A DNA stretch of 18,220 nt, taken from positions 1 to 18,220 of the forward strand of contig VBNP01000008.1 of assembly GCA_005877965.1 (NCBI GenBank), in the 5' to 3' direction. Of this stretch, positions 14,403 through 18,220 are shown piece by piece. The position numbers and the translations under genes are program-made. The stretch's first letter is position 1. Each line of letters begins with the position of its first letter. The notes under the pieces were generated by a model that ran no database searches, was not told the origin of the DNA, and saw nothing but the letters and a program-made list of their open reading frames with translations. The DNA comes from Gammaproteobacteria bacterium. GTDB lineage: Bacteria; Pseudomonadota; Gammaproteobacteria; Steroidobacterales; Steroidobacteraceae.

Positions 14403-15412
14403 GAGGCGCGGGACCACGCCAGCGTGGTGTCGATCATGCGGTTGGAGAATCCCCACTCGTTGTCATACCAGGCGCACACCTTGACCAGCGTGCCCTCGAT
14501 CACCTTGGTGAGCGTCGCGTCGAACACCGAGGAATGGGCATCGTGGTTGAAGTCCATCGACACCAGCGGCGCGTCGTTGTAGGCGAGGATCCCCTTGAGC
14601 GCACCCGCCGCCGCCTGCTGCAGGGCCTTGTTCACTTCCTCGACGGAGGTGGGGCGCCTGGCGGTGAACGTCAGATCCACCAGCGACACGTTGATCGTCG
14701 GCACCCGTACCGCGAAACCATCGAGCTTGCCCTTGAGCTCGGGCAGCACCAGGCCCACGGCGGCGGCGGCGCCGGTCTTGGTCGGGATCTGCGACATGGT
14801 CGCCGAGCGGGCGCGCCGCAGGTCGGGGTGGTAGACGTCCGTCAGCACCTGATCGTTGGTGTAGGCGTGAATGGTGGTCATGATGCCGGCGGTGATACCG
14901 ACCTGGTCGTGCAGCACCTTGGCGACGGGCGCCAGGCAGTTGGTCGTGCAGGAGGCGTTGGAGATCACGCTGTAGCCGCTCTTCAGCACGTTATGGTTCA
15001 CGCCGTATACGATGGTGGCATCGACATCGTCGCCGCCGGGGGCGGAGATCACCACCTTCTTCGCACCGCCCTTGAGGTGCGCGCCGGCCCTGGCCTTGCT
15101 GGTGAACAGTCCCGTGCACTCGAGCACGTAGTCGGCCCCCACCTCGCCCCAGGGAACCTTGGCGGGGTCGCGCTCGGCAAACACGCGGATGCGATCGCCG
15201 TTCACCACCATGTAGTCGCCGTCGACCTGCACCTCGCCGTCGAACCTGCCGTGCACGGTGTCGTAGCGCGTCAGGTGTGCGTTGGCCTTGGAGTCGCACA
15301 GGTCGTTGAGCGCCACGATCTGCAGCTGCCCGGTGCGCTTGCCCTCGTACAGGGCACGCAGCACGTTGCGCCCGATGCGCCCATAACCGTTGATGCCGAC
15401 CTTGATTGCCAT
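14399..15412 (-). CDS. gap: Glyceraldehyde-3-phosphate dehydrogenase, type I
   Basis: Converts glyceraldehyde 3-phosphate, NAD and phosphate to 1,3-bisphosphoglycerate. The 337-residue protein has the N-terminal Rossmann motif INGYGRIGRNVLRA (8-21), Asp37 in LNDL, which favours NAD over NADP, and the catalytic site SNASCTTNC with Cys155. Further blocks are HAYTNDQVLTDVYHPDLRRA, IPTKTGAAAAVGLVLPEL, RVPTINVSLVDLT and WYDNEWGFSNRM. The IPTKTGAAAAV block is that of true GAPDH rather than erythrose-4-phosphate dehydrogenase (Epd). A strong GGAGGAA (15426-15420) inside the last codons of tkt lies 7 nt before the ATG, and only 4 nt separate the tkt stop from the start. Second gene of the operon. Confidence 0.97.
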   Translation of the reverse strand: MAIKVGINGYGRIGRNVLRALYEGKRTGQLQIVALNDLCDSKANAHLTRYDTVHGRFDGEVQVDGDYMVVNGDRIRVFAERDPAKVPWGEVGADYVLECTGLFTSKARAGAHLKGGAKKVVISAPGGDDVDATIVYGVNHNVLKSGYSVISNASCTTNCLAPVAKVLHDQVGITAGIMTTIHAYTNDQVLTDVYHPDLRRARSATMSQIPTKTGAAAAVGLVLPELKGKLDGFAVRVPTINVSLVDLTFTARRPTSVEEVNKALQQAAAGALKGILAYNDAPLVSMDFNHDAHSSVFDATLTKVIEGTLVKVCAWYDNEWGFSNRMIDTTLAWSRAS

Positions 15413-15416
15413 GCGC

Positions 15417-17414
15417 TCATTCCTCCAGCAGTTGGCGTATCTGTTGCGCGATATTATCGGCCGTGAAACCAAAATGCGGGAACACGTCGGCCGCCTTGCC
15501 CGAGGCGCCGAACCGGTCGATGCCGAGCACCCGACCGGTGGTGCCGACGTAACGCCACCAGCTCTGGGTCGCACCCGCCTCCACGGCCAGGCGGCGCGTC
15601 AGCGCGCGCGGCAGGACGCTCTCGCGGTAGGCGGCGTCCTGCGCGTCGAACGCCTCGGTCGAGGGCATCGACACCAGGCGCACGCGCCGCCCGGCGGCGT
15701 TCATGGCGTTCACCGCCTGCGCCGCGATGGCGACCTCTGAACCGGTCGCGATCACCAGGCACTCGGGCGCCCCGCTGCAGTCGAGCAGAACGTAGCCGCC
15801 GCGGCGGATGTCGGTGAGCTGCGCCGCGGTGCGCGGCTCCTGCCCCAGCGGCTGGCGGGTGAGCACCAGCGCCGTCGGTCCCTGGCGCTCGATGGCGAGC
15901 GTCCAGGCCACCGCGGTTTCCGCCGCATCGCACGGGCGCCACAGATTCATGTGGGGCATGGCGCGCAGGCTGCTCAGGTGCTCGATCGGCTGGTGGGTGG
16001 GCCCGTCCTCGCCGAGCCCGATGGAGTCATGCGTGTACACCAGGATGACGCGCAGGTTCATCAGGCAGCCGAGCCGCACGGCGTTGCGCGCGTAGTCGGA
16101 GAACACCAGGAACGTGCCGCCGTAGACGATGAAGCCGCCGTGGAGCGACACGCCGTTCATGATCGCCGTCATGCCGAACTCGCGCACGCCGTAATGCAGG
16201 TAGTCGCCCGCCGCTTGCGCCGGCGTGACGGTGCGCGCGCCATTGAACAGCGTGTTGTTCGACCCGGTGAGATCGGCCGAACCGCCCAGAACTTCCGGCA
16301 GCGCGGGACGCAGGATGTTGAGCACCGCCTGCGAGGACTGGCGCGTGGCCTGGGGCGCCGCCTGCTTGAGCATCGTCTCGAGCGTCTGCGCCGCGCTCTG
16401 CTGCCAGCTGCGCGGCAGATCCCCGCGCATGCGGCGCTCGAACTCGCGCGCCAGTTCCGGGAACGCGTCGGTGTAGCGCGTGAACCGCTCCCGCCACGCC
16501 GCCTCGAGCGCCGCTCCCCGCGGACGCTGATCCCACGCGGCGCGAATCTCCTCCGGCACCACAAACGGCGGGTAGGGCCAGCCGAGCTGCAGGCGCGCCG
16601 CGGCCACCTCCTCCGCCCCCAGCGCCTCGCCGTGCGCCTCCTTGGTGCCCTGTTTGTGAGGCGCGCCGTAGCCGATGATGGTCTTGCAGCAGATCAGCGA
16701 CGGACGATCGCGCGCCGCGCGCGCCGCCTGGATCGCGCCGCTCACCGCGCCGGCGTCGAGGCCGTCGACGTTGGGCACCACGTGCCAGCCGTAGCCGCCG
16801 AAGCGCTGCGGAGTGTCGTCGGTGAACCAGCCGCTCACCCGGCCGTCGATGGAGATGCCGTTGTCGTCGTAGAAGACAATGAGTTTCCCCAGCCCCAGCG
16901 TGCCCGCCAGCGAGCACGCCTCGTGGGACACCCCCTCCATCAGGCAGCCGTCACCGCAGAAGGCGTAGGTGTAGTGATCGACGACGTCGAAGCCCGGACG
17001 GTTGAACTGCGCGCCGAGCAGCCGTTCCGCGAGCGCCATACCGACCGCATTGGCAAGTCCCTGGCCCAGCGGCCCGGTCGTGGTCTCGATACCGCAGTGC
17101 AGGTCGTACTCGGGGTGGCCGGGTGTCTTGCTGCCGAGCTGGCGGAAGTGCTGGAGATCCTCGATGGTGAGCGGGTAGCCCGTCAGATGGAGCAGCGAAT
17201 ACAACAGCATCGAGCCGTGACCATTCGAGAGCACGAAGCGATCGCGGTCGGCCCAGCGCGGGTTCGCCGGGTTGTGCCGCAGAAAATCCCCCCACAGGAC
17301 CTGGGCGATGTCCGCCATTCCCATCGGCATGCCCGGGTGTCCGGAGTTCGCGCGTTGCACCGCGTCCATGGACAGTGCGCGGATGGCGTTGGCGAGTTCC
17401 CGGCGTGTTGTCAT
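15417..17414 (-). CDS. tkt: Transketolase
   Basis: Thiamine-diphosphate enzyme moving two-carbon ketol units in the pentose phosphate pathway. The 665-residue protein aligns along its whole length with E. coli TktA (663). It has the N-terminal PP domain (NSGHPGMPMGMADI, RFVLSNGHGSML, TTTGPLGQG) with the ThDP motif GDGCLMEGVSHEA (Gly154-Asp-Gly). The Pyr domain holds YGVREFGMTAI (the catalytic Glu), VYTHDSIGLGEDGPTHQP and WRPCDAAE; the C-terminal domain contains VSMPSTEAFDAQDAAYRESVLP. I chose the ATG at 17414, preceded by GGAAGAG at 4 nt; a longer reading to 17537 adds an Arg-rich tail unlike any transketolase. It heads the tkt-gap-pgk-pyk operon. Confidence 0.98.
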   Translation of the reverse strand: MTTRRELANAIRALSMDAVQRANSGHPGMPMGMADIAQVLWGDFLRHNPANPRWADRDRFVLSNGHGSMLLYSLLHLTGYPLTIEDLQHFRQLGSKTPGHPEYDLHCGIETTTGPLGQGLANAVGMALAERLLGAQFNRPGFDVVDHYTYAFCGDGCLMEGVSHEACSLAGTLGLGKLIVFYDDNGISIDGRVSGWFTDDTPQRFGGYGWHVVPNVDGLDAGAVSGAIQAARAARDRPSLICCKTIIGYGAPHKQGTKEAHGEALGAEEVAAARLQLGWPYPPFVVPEEIRAAWDQRPRGAALEAAWRERFTRYTDAFPELAREFERRMRGDLPRSWQQSAAQTLETMLKQAAPQATRQSSQAVLNILRPALPEVLGGSADLTGSNNTLFNGARTVTPAQAAGDYLHYGVREFGMTAIMNGVSLHGGFIVYGGTFLVFSDYARNAVRLGCLMNLRVILVYTHDSIGLGEDGPTHQPIEHLSSLRAMPHMNLWRPCDAAETAVAWTLAIERQGPTALVLTRQPLGQEPRTAAQLTDIRRGGYVLLDCSGAPECLVIATGSEVAIAAQAVNAMNAAGRRVRLVSMPSTEAFDAQDAAYRESVLPRALTRRLAVEAGATQSWWRYVGTTGRVLGIDRFGASGKAADVFPHFGFTADNIAQQIRQLLEE

Positions 17415-17501
17415 GCGGCTCTTCCGGCGGCGCGCGGCCGCATACTCAGTCCTCGGACGGCAGGTGCCGCGCTTCGGCTCGAGGCGCGCGCACGGTGCAG
17501 G

Positions 17502-17537
17502 GGCGCGCATTCTCCACCAGTCGCGCCCTATGCTCAA
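17502..17537 (-). promoter_or_regulatory. Candidate promoter of the tkt operon
   Basis: On the minus strand TTGAGC (17537-17532) and GAGAAT (17514-17509) are separated by exactly 17 bp, each matching 4 of 6 positions of the housekeeping consensus. The predicted start near 17502 gives a leader of about 88 nt before the tkt ATG, which has a fair Shine-Dalgarno. An alternative -10, GATAAT at 17634-17629, lacks a -35 partner and would give a leader of over 200 nt. Confidence 0.35.
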
Positions 17538-17581
17538 TCACACGGACATAAGCCGGGGCCTAAGCCCGTGTACGCCCCGAG

Positions 17582-17612
17582 GCGACTTAAGTTCCCGCAT
17601 ACGCGACTTGAG
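17582..17612. repeat. Tandem 10-bp repeats two helical turns apart
   Basis: GCGACTTAAG (17582-17591) and GCGACTTGAG (17603-17612) agree at 9 of 10 positions and start 21 bp apart, about two turns of the helix, so both would face the same side of DNA. They lie roughly 70-100 bp upstream of the proposed tkt -10 and about 125-155 bp upstream of cpdA, positions suited to an activator or cooperative repressor. The binding protein is unknown. Confidence 0.4.
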
Positions 17613-17722
17613 CGCGGGCCTGTTTCACATTATCCGCATCAGCTGCCGGTACGGCGTCCTGTCGCACGCCGCTGACGCCCCTCGCGCGGCGACCTGGTTC
17701 ACTGCGGGAGCCGCAGGGGCTC

Positions 17723-17737
17723 TGCTACGCTTCCCAC
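17723..17737 (+). promoter_or_regulatory. Candidate extended -10 promoter of cpdA
   Basis: TGC followed by TACGCT (17726-17731) resembles an extended -10 element, though the hexamer matches only 3 of 6 consensus positions. The hexamer ends 6 nt before the ATG, placing +1 on the A of the ATG itself, and there is no Shine-Dalgarno. A small inverted repeat GAGCC-GCAGG-GGCTC (17708-17722) abuts it and could be an operator. Confidence 0.3.
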
Positions 17738-18220
17738 ATGAGCGCTGTGCGTCTTACACATTTTACCGACCCGCATCTCTACGGTGACGAAAGCGAATCG
17801 CTCCGTGGAGTGGCGACGCTGCCGGCGCTGACCGCGGCCCTGGCCCACGCGCGCGCGCGCGACTGGCCGCCGGATGCGCTGCTGGTGACCGGTGACCTCG
17901 TACAGGACGATCCGGCGGGCTACCCGCACTTCCGCCGCCTGTTTGGTGCGCTGGGGCTGCCGGTGCTGTGCCTGCCCGGCAATCATGACGAGCCCGAGGC
18001 CATGCAGCGCGAGCTCCGCGGAGAGCCGTTCGTGCTCGGCGGTTTCGTGGACCTGGGGCGCTGGCGTATCGTGCTGCTCGACAGCTGCCTGCCAGGCTCG
18101 GCCAGCGGTGCCTTGAGCGCGCCGGCCCTCGCCGGGCTCGAGGCGGCCCTGGCAAGCGCCGGCACGCGCCATTGCATGGTGTGCCTGCACCACCATCCGG
18201 TGCCGATGGCCAGCCGCTGG
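17738..18220 (+). CDS. cpdA: 3',5'-cyclic-nucleotide phosphodiesterase CpdA/Icc-like (partial, cut by window end)
   Basis: Metallophosphoesterase of the class III cyclic nucleotide phosphodiesterases, which hydrolyse cAMP to AMP. The first 161 codons are present with no stop before the window edge. Metal ligands appear in order: TDPHL (Asp11, His13), TGDLVQD (Asp53), PGNHD (Asn82, His83) and LHHHPVP (His151-His152), the last closely matching the HHHPLP of E. coli CpdA. LPGNHDEPEAM and WRIVLLDS also match CpdA. The final GHxH ligands would lie beyond the window. The start MSAVRLTHFTDPHL has no signal peptide, so the enzyme is cytoplasmic. It is divergent from tkt across 323 bp; nothing here shows regulation by CRP. 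Other metallophosphoesterase subfamilies are possible but less likely. Confidence 0.88.
   Translation, partial: MSAVRLTHFTDPHLYGDESESLRGVATLPALTAALAHARARDWPPDALLVTGDLVQDDPAGYPHFRRLFGALGLPVLCLPGNHDEPEAMQRELRGEPFVLGGFVDLGRWRIVLLDSCLPGSASGALSAPALAGLEAALASAGTRHCMVCLHHHPVPMASRW

Larger units (their letters stand above)
17415..17737. other. Divergent regulatory region between tkt and cpdA
   Basis: The 323 bases hold no credible gene; the open frames here are Arg-rich extensions of tkt or very short. The region contains a candidate tkt promoter, two 10-bp tandem repeats, a six-base direct repeat TAAGCC (17549-17554 and 17561-17566), a 6-bp inverted repeat ACACGG/CCGTGT (17540-17545 and 17566-17571) and a candidate cpdA promoter. 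Local AT content rises around 17528-17640 compared with the flanks, as expected for a control region. Confidence 0.55.

Noticed and set aside
14399..15412. gap gene as erythrose-4-phosphate dehydrogenase (Epd), which also lies near tkt and pgk in E. coli
   Set aside because: The HAYTNDQ and IPTKTGAAAAVGLVLPEL blocks are those of GAPDH; Epd has HSAMHDQQ and a different substrate loop.
17415..17537. N-terminal extension of transketolase
   Set aside because: The added 41 residues are Arg/Pro-rich and unlike any transketolase; the ATG at 17414 has a Shine-Dalgarno and aligns with TktA.
17530..17551. Short ATG frame in the tkt-cpdA region as a leader peptide
   Set aside because: It encodes only seven residues before a stop, has no ribosome site and no run of regulatory codons.

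Overview
The window is GC-rich chromosomal DNA (roughly two thirds G+C by eye) from what is most likely a gammaproteobacterium. The main clue is the block kdsD-kdsC-lptC-lptA-lptB-rpoN-hpf-rapZ, with murA and a bolA/ibaG gene at its left edge. That is the lipopolysaccharide-transport / sigma-54 neighbourhood known from Escherichia and Pseudomonas. The GC content and the compacted layout would fit a Xanthomonadales-, Nevskiales- or Steroidobacter-like lineage, but that placement is inference. I see no tRNA or rRNA gene, CRISPR array, insertion sequence, integrase or phage gene.

Layout. (1) Positions 31-1528, minus strand: ibaG-like bolA gene, then murA (peptidoglycan precursor synthesis). (2) Positions 1578-7825, plus strand: kdsD and kdsC (Kdo supply), lptC, lptA and lptB (LPS export), rpoN (sigma-54), hpf (ribosome hibernation), rapZ (nucleotide-binding regulator of amino-sugar synthesis). 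kdsC through lptB are chained by overlapping stop and start codons. (3) Positions 7838-9350, an accessory patch: a convergent hairpin, a minus-strand patatin-like lipase, a palindromic promoter region and a possible 40-residue small gene on the plus strand. (4) Positions 9350-17414, minus strand: an operon transcribed tkt-gap-pgk-pyk followed by a penicillin-acylase-family enzyme. (5) Positions 17415-17737: a repeat-rich regulatory region. (6) Position 17738 to the end: the first 161 codons of a CpdA/Icc-type cyclic-nucleotide phosphodiesterase on the plus strand, cut by the window edge.

How the genes work together: the left half builds the envelope (MurA for peptidoglycan, KdsD/KdsC for Kdo, LptC/A/B for LPS transport) and carries the global regulators RpoN, HPF and RapZ. 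The right half is central carbon metabolism (transketolase through pyruvate kinase).

Most of the window is conserved housekeeping sequence and I found no convincing new multi-gene system. The points most worth a second look are: (a) -10-like hexamers 6-9 nt upstream of the start codons of kdsD, bolA, lptA, rpoN and cpdA, mostly without a Shine-Dalgarno sequence, which suggests leaderless mRNAs; (b) loss or relocation of mla/yrbG and of ptsN/npr from an otherwise standard neighbourhood; (c) a RapZ lacking the basic C-terminal tail that binds RNA in E. coli; (d) an unannotated small ORF beside a palindrome; (e) repeats between tkt and cpdA; (f) an acylase gene in the place where fba often follows pyk.
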